Shown in pieces: positions 45,563 to 54,594 of a DNA stretch of 64,000 nt. Below the pieces are notes generated by a model. That model searched no databases. It worked only from the letters and a program-made list of their open reading frames with translations, and was not told the DNA's origin. Position 1 is the stretch's first letter; each line of letters starts with the position of its first letter. The DNA comes from Streptomyces violaceusniger (GTDB lineage: Bacteria; Actinomycetota; Actinomycetes; Streptomycetales; Streptomycetaceae), in NCBI GenBank assembly GCA_005405945.1, contig BJHW01000001.1, positions 8,370,001 to 8,434,000 of the forward strand, read 5' to 3'. The position numbers and the translations under genes are program-made.

Positions 45563-46479
45563 CTACGGCAGAAGCCCCGCCCGGCGGGCCTCGACGACCG
45601 CGTGGAGACGGGTGTGGGCCCCCAACTTCCGCATCGAGGACCGCAGATAGCTCTTGACCGTCTCCGGCCGCAACCCCAGCCGCTCCGCCGCCGCCGAATT
45701 CGTCGCCCCCGACGCCACACACGCCAGCACGTCCACCTCGCGCGGCGACAGCTCCGCCCGCCCGGGCGCTCCCGCTCCCGGCCGCGCCCCGAGGAGGCCC
45801 TGGCCAGCCGGCCGCAGGCGGTGAGTATCTCCGCCCGCAGCTGGGGGTCGGGCACCCGGTGCGCCAGGGCCCGCAGATCGCCATGGGCCTCGCGCACCTC
45901 CTCCCACACCGCCGAATCGGTCTCCTCCGCCGGTGGGGCGCACCGCGGCTGACCCCGCAGCCGCCGCCGGCGCGCCTCCGCCAGCAGCCACTGCGCCTCG
46001 TCCCGCGCCGCCAGCTCCCGCGCCAGTTCGTGCTCCAGCGCCCGTTCCAGTTCGCGGGCCGTCTCCACGGCCGAGCCCAGCGCACGGTCGCCGAGCACCA
46101 GCGGCTGGCGCAGCGCGCCGTACAGCACCCCGCGCACCTGCCCGCGCACCACCACCGGCACCGCGAGCATCGAGCGCAGCCCCTCCGCGCCCACCGCGGC
46201 GTCGTATTCATGGCTGATCGCCCGCGAGGTGGGGTAGTCCGCCACTGAGATCGGCCGGGACATGGTGAGGACCTTGCCGCCCAGGCCGTTGCCGGGTGTG
46301 ATGGCCAGTCCCCGCAGGGAGTTGGTCGTGGTGCCGGTGAGTTCCGAGATCCGGAACTGCCGCGACCCGGAGAAGAGCCCGCCGAACGCGACGGGCAGTC
46401 CACCGCGCCGGCGCATCCGCTGGAGCGTGCTCCGCACGTCGACGGCCCTGCCCGATCCCGCCCCGTCCGATCCCGCCAC
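45563..46479 (-). CDS. LuxR-type regulator with N-terminal GAF domain
   Basis: This regulator is about 305 residues. The GAF-like sensor has ITPGNGLGGKVLTMSRPISVADY and SMLAVPVVVRGQVRGVLYGAL (about 40-120). A helical linker and a C-terminal LuxR HTH follow (LSPREVDVLACVASGATNSAAAERLGLRPETVKSYLRSSMRKLGAHTR). One base is missing near 45800 (AGGGCCTCC, expected one more G), before the HTH. The start is probably GTG 46479 behind GGGAGG (GTG 46485 overlaps that site). It is divergent from two acyl-CoA ligases. GAF-LuxR proteins of this type often control fatty or aromatic acid catabolism in Streptomyces, so the ligases are probable targets. Confidence 0.88.
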
Positions 46480-46579
46480 GGCCACCTCCCGTATCCAGCT
46501 CCACCCCCGTCCGGGGGTAGTGAGACTCAGATCACCCGTCGCACGATGCTAGCGAGCGGTACGCCCTTCAGGAGGACAA

Positions 46580-48333
46580 GTGACAGCAACGAATCCGGCC
46601 CACGACTTCCGCGCGGCACGGGACTTCCTGCTCGGCCACCGGGAGGACTACGCGGCGGCGTACGAGGGGTTCCGCTGGCCCCGCCCGGAGCGGTTCAACT
46701 GGGCGCTGGACTGGTTCGACGGGATCGCCGGACGCGTCGGCGACCGTACCGCCCTGCACATCGTCGAGGAGGACGGCGGCGAGATCCGCCTGACCTTCGA
46801 GGAGCTGCGCCGCCGCTCCAACCGGGCCGCGAACTGGCTGCGCGAGCGGGGCGTACGGGCCGGTGACCGCATCGTGGTCATGCTCGGCAACCAGGTCGAG
46901 CTGTGGGAGACCGCGCTGGCCGCGATGAAGCTGCGCGCCGTCGTCATCCCCGCCACCCCGCTGCTCGGGCCGCTCGACCTCGCCGACCGCATCGAGCGCG
47001 GCCGGGCGCGGCATGTGATCGTGCGGGCGGGGGACACCGGCAAGTTCGCGGACGTGGCCGGGGACTACACCCGGATCGCGGTCGGCGGCGCGCCCGAGGG
47101 CTGGCTCGCCTACGAGGACGCCGGGACCGCCGCCATCACGGCGGACGGCACGGCGGGCGCCACGGCGGGCACCGCGACGGGCGCCACGGCAGACGGCGCC
47201 GGGGGCGACGAGCCCTTCATCCCCGACGGGCCGACCCTCGCCACCGACCCCCTGATGCTGTACTTCACCTCCGGCACCACCGCCCGCCCCAAGCTGGTCG
47301 AGCACACCCACATCTCATACCCCATCGGACATCTATCGACGATGTACTGGATCGGTGTCAAACCGGGCGATGTCCACCTCAACATCTCCTCACCCGGATG
47401 GGCCAAGCACGCCTGGTCCAATCTCTTCGCTCCCTGGAACGCCGAGGCCACCGTCTTCGTCCACAACTACACCCGGTTCGACGCCACTCGGCTGATGGCC
47501 GAGATGGACCGCTGCGGGATCACCACCTTCTGCGCCCCGCCCACCGTCTGGCGGATGCTCATCCAGGCCGATCTCACCCAGCTGCGCACCCCGCCCCGTG
47601 AGGCCGTCGCCGCGGGCGAGCCGCTGAACCCCGAGGTCATCGAGCATGTGCGGCGCGCCTGGGGAGTGACCATCCGGGACGGCTTCGGCCAGACCGAGAC
47701 CGCCGTTCAGGTGGCCAACACCCCGGACAGCCGCTCAAGCCGGGTTCGATGGGACGGCCCACCCCCGGGTTCCGGGTCGCCCTGCTCGATCCGGTCAGCG
47801 GCCGGCCCGGTGAGGAGGGCGAGATCTGCCTCGACCTCACCGGCCCCGAGGGCCGTCCGGTCGGCCTGATGACCGGCTACGAGGGCGATGAGGAGCGCAC
47901 CGCCGAGGCCACCGCGGGCGGCTTCTACCGCACCGGGGACATCGGCTCACGCGACGCCGACGGCTACATCACCTACATCGGCCGCGCCGACGACGTCTTC
48001 AAGGCGTCCGACTACAAGATCTCCCCGTTCGAGCTGGAGAGCGCGTTGCTGGAGCACGAGGCGGTCGCCGAGGCCGCCGTCGTCCCGGCCCCCGACCCGG
48101 TGCGGCTCGCCGTGCCGAAGGCGTACATCGTCCTCGCCGAGGGCTGGGAGCCCGGCCCGGACACCGCGAAAGCGCTGTTCGCGCACTCGCGGGCGGTGCT
48201 CGCGCCGTACAAGCGGATCCGCCGATTGGAGTTCGCCGACCTCCCCAAGACGGTTTCCGGGAAGATTCGCCGGATCGAGCTGCGTGAACGCACGGCACGG
48301 GGCGGCGGTATCGAGTTTCATGAGGAGATCTGA
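46580..48333 (+). CDS. Acyl-CoA synthetase, medium-chain (ACSM)-like AMP-forming ligase
   Basis: This adenylate-forming enzyme is about 584 residues. GTG 46580 follows AGGAGG four nt away. The core motifs are LYFTSGTTARPKLVEHTH (P-loop, about residue 230), NLFAPWNAEATVF, FCAPPTVWRMLIQ, DGFGQTETA, GFYRTGDIG, and the C-terminal catalytic Lys in PKTVSGKIRRIELR. The pattern resembles medium-chain/acetyl-type CoA ligases. One base is missing near 47722 (CCCCGGACAG, expected one more G), after VANTP. It is divergent from the GAF-LuxR gene and followed 73 bp later by a second ligase, so the two probably form an operon. The acid substrate is unknown. Confidence 0.9.
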
Positions 48334-48406
48334 TGACTGACGCTCATATGATGACCCACCCTCACGAACGTGAAGGCGTCCGTGACCGTGACACCAAGGA
48401 GCTGCC

Positions 48407-50129
48407 ATGACCGACCTGACGTCCGACCCACCAAGCCCAGCCGGGCTCTCCTACGCCAGTGGAGTCGGTGACCTCCCGCTGCTCGGCGACACCATCGGCG
48501 CCAACCTGGCCCGCGCCGTCGAGCTGTACGGCGAGCGCGAGGCGCTCGTCGACATCCCCTCCGGCCGCCGCTGGACCTACGCCGAGTTCGGCCGGTCGGT
48601 GGAGGAGGTCGCGCTCGGGCTGATGGCCAAGGGGGTCGCCAAGGGCGACCGGGTCGGCATCTGGGCCGTCAACTGCCCCGAATGGGTGCTGTTGCAGTAC
48701 GCGACCGCCCGCATCGGCGCCATCATGGTCAATATCAACCCCGCATACCGCGTCCACGAGCTGCGGTATGTGCTCCAGCAGGCGGGCATCTCGGTCCTGG
48801 TCTCCTCCACCGAGCACAAGACCAGCGACTACCGCCGGATGGTCGAACAGGTGCGCTCGGCCTCCCCCGCCCTGCGCGATGTCATCTACATCGGCGACCG
48901 GACCTGGGACATGCTGGTGCGCGCGGGAGCCGATGTCGCCCCCGGGCGGCTGGCCGAGCGCGAGGCCCGGATCGGCTGCGACGACGCGGTCAACATCCAG
49001 TACACCTCCGGCACCACCGGCTTCCCCAAGGGTGCCACCCTCTCCCACCACAGCATCCTCAACAACGGCTTCTTCGTGGGGGAGACGGTCCGCTACACCG
49101 CCGAGGACCGGATCTGTGTGCCGGTGCCCTTCTACCACTGCTTCGGCATGGTGATGGGCAATCTCGCGGCCACCACCCACGGCGCCTGCGTGGTCATCCC
49201 CGCCCCACCTTCGATGCCGTCGCCACCCTCTCGGCCGTCGAACGGGAGCGCTGCACCTCGCTGTACGGCGTGCCCACCATGTTCATCGCCGAGCTGGCCC
49301 TGCCGGACTTCGCCACCTTCGACCTCAGCTCGCTGCGCACCGGGATCATGGCCGGATCGCCCTGCCCGGTGGAGGTGATGCGGCGGGTGGTCAGCGAGAT
49401 GCACATGGAGGAGGTGTCCATCTGCTACGGCATGACCGAGACCTCGCCCGTCTCCACCCAGACCCGGCCCGATGACGACCTCATGCGCCGCACCTCCACG
49501 GTCGGCCGGGTGCTGCCGCATGTCGAGGTCAAGATCGTCGACCCGGCGACCGGGGCGACCGTGCCCCACGGCACCCGCGGCGAGCTGTGCACCCGGGGCT
49601 ACTCGGTGATGCTCGGCTACTGGCAGGAGCCCGAGCGGACCGCCGAGGCGATCGACTCGGCGCGCTGGATGCACACCGGCGATCTCGCGGTGATGGACGG
49701 CGAGGGCTACGTCCAGATCGTGGGCCGGATCAAGGACATGATCGTCCGCGGTGGGGAGAACGTCTATCCGCGGGAGATCGAGGAGTTTCTGCACACCCAC
49801 CCCAAGATCGCGGATGTGCAGGTCGTCGGCGTACCGGACGAGAAGTACGGCGAGGAGATCCTGGCCTGCGTCATCCTGCGCGAGGGCGCCAGGACCCTCA
49901 CCCGCGACGAGCTCGCCCGCTTCTGCCGGGGCCGCCTCGCCCACTACAAGGTCCCCGCTATCTGCGGCTCATGGACTCCTTCCCGATGACGGTCAGCGGC
50001 AAGGTCCGCAAGGTCGAGCTGCGTGAGGCGGCCGCCCGGGAGCTGCTGCCCGAGACCCGGTCCGAGGCCGATCCGGCCAGATCGGAAACGCGTGCCGAGC
50101 GGGCCGAGCCCCAGGCCGCGCCCAGCTGA
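48407..50129 (+). CDS. Fatty acyl-CoA ligase (AMP-binding), FadD-like
   Basis: This enzyme is about 574 residues. ATG 48407 follows AAGGAG. The motifs are IQYTSGTTGFPKGATLSHH, PFYHCFGMVMG, ICYGMTETSPVS, WMHTGDLAVMDGEGY, GRIKDMIVRGGENVYP and PMTVSGKVRKVEL with the catalytic Lys. It differs from its neighbour in the core and resembles general fatty-acid-CoA ligases. Two single-base losses occur, near 49205 (CCGCCCCACC, expected one more C) and near 49953 (GGTCCCCGCT, expected one more C). Each repair restores continuous family sequence. It is the second gene of the pair read away from the LuxR-type regulator and is convergent with the metallopeptidase. Confidence 0.9.
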
Positions 50130-50227
50130 TGAGATGCGGGCCCCTCTATCACAGCAGGGGCCCACACCCCCGTACGGGCCCACACCCCCCCGCGCCGGGG
50201 AACGCCCGGCCTTTCAGCCGGTCCGCG

Positions 50228-50972
50228 TCACCGGATGTCGTTCGGCAGACAGGACTTCACTCCGGATCGCGCGCCGCGACTGAAGTAGGAGACCCGCTGG
50301 GAGGCGTCGCCGTGGTCGGAGACATCGGTCCACGGGGTCCTGTCGGCGAGCGCGGTCAGTGCGTCCGCCAGTTCCTCGGTGTCGCCGTCCTCGAAGGTGA
50401 GCGTCCCGTCCTGCGCGGCGCCGAAGAGCACCGCCCCGGCCAGGCAGTCGGCCTGGAGCTCACGGGCCAGGTCCACCAACCCCGCGTCCAGCCGGTTCTG
50501 GACGGCATGGCCCACTCGTGGGCGATCACCAGATAGACCCAGGCGTCGCCGCGCGCATGACCCCAGCGCATCAGATCCATGTCCCACGCTATGTAGTCGC
50601 CGTCCGGGCAGTACACGGCGTTGTCGTCCGGGAGGGGCGCGCCGCCGCACACCGGAGTGCCGGGGGTGTCGCCGTCGTAGGCCCCCGCGACCCGGGGCGG
50701 GCTGTAGCCGCCGGTGAACAGCTGGGGCCAGTGGGTCTGCCAGTAGGCGTTGGTGACGGAGACCGCCGCCTGGATGTCCTCCTCCACGCTCCCTCCACCG
50801 TCGGGGCCGGCGCTGCCGGTCGGCGGCCCGGGTGTGCTGGACGGTGGCCCGGGCGCGGGCGAGGAGCTCTCCACCGGCGGGGCACCTCAGCGCCCCCGCA
50901 TCCGGTCACCAGGAGGAGGGTCAGGGCGACGGCGAGAGCGGCCCATGACCTCGGGAACCACGGAACAGCCAT
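50228..50972 (-). CDS. Neutral zinc metallopeptidase lipoprotein (YpfJ-like)
   Basis: This protein is about 248 residues. The N-terminus is a lipoprotein signal with lipobox LLVTGC (WAALAVALTLLLVTGCGG), so it is anchored outside the membrane. A Pro/Ser/Gly linker precedes the peptidase domain. That domain has zinc motif HEWGH in VIAHEWGHAVQNR, and the third ligand and conserved region in ELQADCLAGAVLFG, which matches the neutral zinc metallopeptidase family. Two single-base losses occur, near 50879 (just after GCGGAEVP) and near 50512 (inside the HEWGH coding region, GAGTGGGCCATG, expected one more G). The start is ATG 50972 with GGAGG upstream. Confidence 0.85.
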
Positions 50973-51092
50973 CGTTCGGCCTCCGGCCGGTCGAGCGGAT
51001 GGGACGGGTGAACGGTGGAGGGCGGCCCCTCAGTCGGAGGGCGGCCCCTCGAAGGAAGCGTTCCCCGGCCATGAGCACAAGGGCCGACCGGG

Positions 51093-51795
51093 TCAGCCGT
51101 CCGGCGGGCCCATCCGGATCAGCACGTCCGCCGGGTCGTTGACGGGCTGTGGGGTGCCGGTGAGGTCCATGATGAACAGCGGCAGGCGCAGCGCGTCGGC
51201 GCGCGCCCGCGCATCCCGCCCATAGCCCGCGAGCGAGAAGAAGACGCTCATCGCCGACTTGTGGAGCCCGTTCAGCCACAGGCACTCGATGTCCCGCAGC
51301 CCGGTGGGGCGGGTGGTGGGATCGACCTGGGCGACCACGCCTGCCCGTAGAGATCCACCCCGGAGACCGCCCGGTCCTCCGAGGGCCGCAGACTGCGGAA
51401 GCCGAGCCACTTCAGATACTGCGCGGCGGCGGTGACCGCGTCCCGCGCGGTACGGATCGTGACCGGCCGGAAGGCCGGGCGCCGGGCCGCCGGGCCGCCG
51501 GGCCCGGCAGTCGCGCCCGGGCCGGCCGGGGCGGCGCGGCGGCGACGGGCACGCGGACCACAGCCCCGCAGTCGCAGCCGAGCTCCGGCCGCGGCCAGTG
51601 GCCCTGGCGGCCGCAGGCCGGGCAGTCCACCGCCACCCAGAGGTTCTCCCAGGTGCGGTGGCCGAGCTCCTCCGGGCTGCCGTCGCGGAGGACGGGGAGG
51701 GTGACCGGGGCGCCGCACGCACAGGGGAAGGCGGGCGGCGTGAACGACTGCTCGCGACGGCACGCGGGACAACGCACCGGCACGTTGTCTGTCAT
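51093..51795 (-). CDS. Zinc-ribbon protein with Mrr-like nuclease-fold domain
   Basis: This protein is about 234 residues. Two N-terminal four-Cys zinc ribbons are visible (CPACRREQSFTPPAFPCACG and CPACGRQGHWPRPELGCDCG). After an Ala/Pro/Gly linker comes a domain with KWLGFRSLRPSEDRAVSGVDLYGQAWVAQVD, SAMSVFFSLAGYGRDARARADALRLPLFIMD and PVNDPADVLIR, which resembles Mrr-type restriction-nuclease folds (SGVDL, then Q-x-D where Q-x-K is usual). The catalytic Lys therefore seems replaced, and activity is doubtful. Frame breaks occur near 51535 and 51343, one base each. The start is ATG 51795 (MTDNVPVRC). The function is not known. The nuclease relation is inference from pattern. Confidence 0.6.
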
Positions 51796-51912
51796 CGGGG
51801 CGCTCCGTGGACGGAAGGCGGATGCGGTATCGGTCCATGCTCCCCGAAACGGGCCGCAGCGGGGAGGGACTTGGGCGTTCTGTCCCCCTCAGCGGGGGCG
51901 CCGTGTTAAGGC

Positions 51913-52017
51913 CTGTCGTCAAAGGGGGCGCCCAGCTCCCGGCGCCTGGCACGGCGCCCCCCGGCTACCGCTGGGAGGTGCCCCTTGCTCGCGGCCGGAC
52001 GCCCCCTTTGACGACAG
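51913..52017. repeat. 105-bp element with perfect 18-bp terminal inverted repeats
   Basis: CTGTCGTCAAAGGGGGCG (51913-51930) and its exact complement (52000-52017) bracket a GC-rich interior that carries the inverted copy of the 21-bp word found at 45440-45460. It lies in the 252-bp gap between two divergent genes, ending 30 bp before the small gene at 52048. Its size and terminal repeats recall a miniature mobile or palindromic element. No target duplication is visible. Confidence 0.85.
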
Positions 52018-52047
52018 ACCCCAGGCGGGACGCAGTAGGTTGGCGAC

Positions 52048-52299
52048 GTGAGATTGAGGGTTGAGTTCACCACCGAACCGTTCGACCTCGACGAGGTGCC
52101 GCCGCACGCCGTGGCCGCTCGCGAGACCGTCCAGGCCGCCCCGCTGGACGCCGTGGACGTCGGCCCCTTCGGCAATACGGCCGAGGGTGGGGCCGAGGCG
52201 GTGCTGGAGGCCGTCGACCGGCTGCTGCGCAGCTCCCTCGAGGCCGGTGCCACCCGGATCTCGCTCCAGGTCAACGTCCTCGGGGAGGCCGAGGCGTGA
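52048..52299 (+). CDS. Small conserved protein, possibly thiamine-binding-like (MTH1187/YkoF type)
   Basis: This 83-residue protein contains DAVDVGPFGNTAEGGAEAVLEAVDRLLRSSLEAGATRISLQVNV. That resembles the EG...GA-RV core of small MTH1187/YkoF thiamine-binding-type proteins. The similarity is partial, so the assignment is tentative. The start at 52048 is GTG (MRLRVEF). Its stop overlaps the start of the next gene (GTGA), which implies translational coupling. The upstream edge lies just after the 105-bp palindromic element. Confidence 0.6.
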   Translation: MRLRVEFTTEPFDLDEVPPHAVAARETVQAAPLDAVDVGPFGNTAEGGAEAVLEAVDRLLRSSLEAGATRISLQVNVLGEAEA

Positions 52300-52667
52300 G
52301 CGTACCGGCCGACCACCCCTTCGCCGCCGCGGTGAAACCGCTCGTCGACGCCATGGGCGGCGAGATGATCGCGCCCGACCGGGCCCGGGGCGACGATGTG
52401 GTGCTCTCCTGGGAGGGCCGTCCGGTGGTCGCCGTAAGGCTGCCGCATCTGTCGGACTCGCTCGACCGCATCCTCGCCGACCTCCAGCGCCGCCACGGCG
52501 TACCGCTCTCGGCACTCGACCGCAAGACCAAGCAGTCCGTGGTCCGCCAGCTCGAGCAGCGCGGCGCCTTCTCGGTGCGCCACGGCGTCGAGACGGTCGC
52601 CGGGGCCCTCGGGGTGAGCCGCTTCACCGTCTACAACTACCTCAACCGCGAGAAGGGCGGGGACTGA
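52296..52667 (+). CDS. Helix-turn-helix protein preceding the urate operon
   Basis: This 123-residue protein has a C-terminal HTH: KQSVVRQLEQRGAFSVRHGVETVAGALGVSRFTVYNYLNRE (about 80-118), in which ALGVSRFTVYNYL is the recognition helix. The N-terminal 75 residues form a small domain with no recognised family. GTG 52296 overlaps the preceding stop by four bases. It ends 73 bp before uraD, so it may regulate that operon. Its close pairing with the small upstream protein suggests that the two act together, possibly as sensor and DNA-binding partner. Inference only. Confidence 0.75.
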   Translation: MSVPADHPFAAAVKPLVDAMGGEMIAPDRARGDDVVLSWEGRPVVAVRLPHLSDSLDRILADLQRRHGVPLSALDRKTKQSVVRQLEQRGAFSVRHGVETVAGALGVSRFTVYNYLNREKGGD

Positions 52668-52693
52668 TCATTCTTCGTCGTTACGCGGAGTTT

Positions 52694-52734
52694 TCAACAA
52701 ACTGTTGACGTCCGGCGAGGGAGCCTCCTAGCTT
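52694..52734 (+). promoter_or_regulatory. uraD promoter with overlapping TTCAA-N7-TTGA operator; likely leaderless start
   Basis: TTGACG (52705-52710) and TAGCTT (52729-52734) are separated by 18 nt, and the -10 element ends six nt before the GTG at 52741. A transcript starting on or next to the GTG would be leaderless. The palindrome TCAACA-AAC-TGTTGA (52694-52708) overlaps the -35 element. The same TTCAA-N7-TTGAA pattern lies upstream of malate synthase at 57727-57743. Confidence 0.65.
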
Positions 52735-52740
52735 GCGAGG

Positions 52741-53319
52741 GTGACTTCCAGTGCACCGCCGGGGCTGGCCCGGCTCAACGCGGTGGACGACCGGGACGCC
52801 GCCGCGATGCTGCGCGCGGTGTGCGCCAGCCGGGCCTGGGGTGCGGCGGTGGCGGCCGGGCGGCCGTACGCCACGGTCGGGGAACTGTTCGACGCCGCGG
52901 ACGCGGCCATGGCCGGGCTGACCGCCGCCGACCTGGCCGAGGCGATGGCCGCGCATCCGCCCATCGGACGGCCGGCCCCCGGCGACGCCGCCTCGGCGCG
53001 GGAGCAGAGCGGGGTACGGGACGCGGAGCGCGCGGAGCTGTTGGAGCTGAACCTCGCGTACCAGGAGCGCCACGGCCATGTCTTCCTGATCTGCGCCACC
53101 GGCCGCACCGGCGAGGAGATGCTGGCCGCGCTGCGCGAGCGGATCCACCACGACGCCGACACCGAGCGCGACATCGTCCGCACGGAACTGGGAAAGATCA
53201 ACCGCATCCGGCTGACCCGGCTGGCGGAAACGCTGACGGAAACGCCCGCGGAAACCCGGGCGGAAACCCGGGCGGAAACCCTGGAGGCCCCGCGGGCCCC
53301 GGCGGAAGGAGAGCGGTGA
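52741..53319 (+). CDS. uraD: 2-oxo-4-hydroxy-4-carboxy-5-ureidoimidazoline (OHCU) decarboxylase
   Basis: This 192-residue enzyme catalyses the last step of urate to (S)-allantoin conversion. The catalytic His lies in AMAAHPPIGRP (about residue 75) and is followed by ASAREQSGV. ERHGHVFLICATGRTGEEMLAALRERI is the conserved C-terminal helix region. The tail has a Glu/Thr-rich micro-repeat (ETRAETRAETLE) not needed for the fold. GTG 52741 follows only a weak GCGAGG, consistent with leaderless translation. Its TGA overlaps the ATG of hiuH. Intact. Confidence 0.94.
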   Translation: MTSSAPPGLARLNAVDDRDAAAMLRAVCASRAWGAAVAAGRPYATVGELFDAADAAMAGLTAADLAEAMAAHPPIGRPAPGDAASAREQSGVRDAERAELLELNLAYQERHGHVFLICATGRTGEEMLAALRERIHHDADTERDIVRTELGKINRIRLTRLAETLTETPAETRAETRAETLEAPRAPAEGER

Positions 53320-53657
53320 TGGCGAGCGGAGCCACCTCGGTGTCCACCCACATCCTGGACACCAGCATCGGCCGCCCCGCCGTGGGCGTGGTCGTCGAGC
53401 TGTCCGTCCGCTCGGGGCCGGGCGCGGAGTGGACGGCGCACGCCGAATCGCTCACCGACGCCGACGGACGCTGCAAGGACCTGCCCGCCCTCCCCGAGGG
53501 CACCACCCACGCACGGCTGCGCTTCGAGACCGGGCCGTATCTGACCCACGCCTTCTTCCCGGAGGTCGCGGTCACCTTCGCCGTCGAGCCGGGTGAGCAC
53601 TACCACGTACCGCTGCTGCTCACCCCGTTCGGCTACTCCGTCTACCGAGGGAGCTAG
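53319..53657 (+). CDS. hiuH: 5-hydroxyisourate hydrolase (transthyretin-like)
   Basis: This 112-residue protein hydrolyses 5-hydroxyisourate to OHCU. The N-terminal signature is VSTHILDTSIGRPA (active His), and the C-terminus ends in the diagnostic YRGS. Length equals the family norm. The ATG overlaps the uraD stop (TGATG), and uricase begins five bp after its stop, so the three genes form one operon. Intact. Confidence 0.95.
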   Translation: MASGATSVSTHILDTSIGRPAVGVVVELSVRSGPGAEWTAHAESLTDADGRCKDLPALPEGTTHARLRFETGPYLTHAFFPEVAVTFAVEPGEHYHVPLLLTPFGYSVYRGS

Positions 53658-53662
53658 CACCG

Positions 53663-54544
53663 ATGCCCACGCTCGGCCCGAACAGTTACGGCAAAGCCGA
53701 AACCCGCGTCGTGCGGGTGGTGCGCGAGGGCGCCGTGCACCACCTCAAGGACCTCAATGTCTCGGTGGCGCTCTCCGGCGCGATGGACGAGGTCCACCTC
53801 TCCGGCAGCAACGCCAACGTCCTGCCGACCGACACCACCAAGAACACCGTGTACGCCTTCGCCAAGGAGCACGGCATCGACACGGCCGAGGAGTTCGGCA
53901 TCCGGCTGGCCCGCCACTTCGTCACCAGCCAGGAGCCCATCCACCGCGCCCGCGTCCGCGTCGAGGAGTACGCCTGGGAGCGGATCGGGACGGCCGGGAG
54001 CGCCGAGCACTCCTTCGTCCGCCGCGGCCAGGAGGTCCGCACCGCCCAGATCACCTTCGACGGCGAGCGCTGGGAGGTGGTCTCCGGGCTCACCGGGCTC
54101 ACCGTCCTCAACACCACGGACTCCGAGTTCTGGGGCTATGTGAAGGACCGGTACACCACGCTCCCGGAGACGCGTGACCGGATCCTCGCCACCGATGTGC
54201 ACGCCCGCTGGCGCTACGGCTGGAGCGAGGACACCCGGCCGATGCCGGACTGGGACCACGGCCACGCCGAGGCGCGCGGCCATCTGCTGAGCGCGTTCGC
54301 CGAGACCTACTCGCTCTCGCTCCAGCAGACGCTCTATCGGATGGGCGCGCGGGTGATCGAACACCGCCCCGAGATCGACGAGATACGCCTCTCACTGCCC
54401 AACAAGCATCACTTCCTGGTCGATCTGGAACCCTTCGGCCTCACCAACGACAACGAGGTATACGTCGCCGCCGACCGGCCGTACGGGCTCATCGAGGCCA
54501 CCGTGCTGCGCGACGGCGCCGAGCCCCGGATCCCCACCGACTGA
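53663..54544 (+). CDS. pucL: Factor-independent urate hydroxylase (uricase)
   Basis: This 293-residue uricase oxidises urate to 5-hydroxyisourate without cofactor. The conserved elements are NSYGKAETRVVRV at the start with the catalytic Lys, VLPTDTTKNTVYAFAKEHGI (Thr and the NTVY urate-site residues), FVRRGQEVRTAQ, TGLTVLNTTDSEFWGYVKD, and SLPNKHHFLVDLEPFGL with the third catalytic residue His. The single domain pair is of normal length. It is the third gene of the urate operon. Intact. Confidence 0.96.
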   Translation: MPTLGPNSYGKAETRVVRVVREGAVHHLKDLNVSVALSGAMDEVHLSGSNANVLPTDTTKNTVYAFAKEHGIDTAEEFGIRLARHFVTSQEPIHRARVRVEEYAWERIGTAGSAEHSFVRRGQEVRTAQITFDGERWEVVSGLTGLTVLNTTDSEFWGYVKDRYTTLPETRDRILATDVHARWRYGWSEDTRPMPDWDHGHAEARGHLLSAFAETYSLSLQQTLYRMGARVIEHRPEIDEIRLSLPNKHHFLVDLEPFGLTNDNEVYVAADRPYGLIEATVLRDGAEPRIPTD

Positions 54545-54594
54545 CAGATCGCCATGGATCCCCACCGACCGATACGACGGGAGGGCCACGCTCC

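Noticed and set aside
51913..52017. Insertion sequence
   Set aside because: The terminal repeats are perfect, but the element is only 105 bp, encodes nothing and shows no target duplication. It is reported as a repeat element instead.
52741..53319. Programmed frameshifting as an explanation for broken frames elsewhere
   Set aside because: No slippery-site or structure pattern recurs. The breaks fall at arbitrary places in unrelated families, each fixed by one added G or C, so sequence error is simpler. Intact operons such as this one show no such signal.
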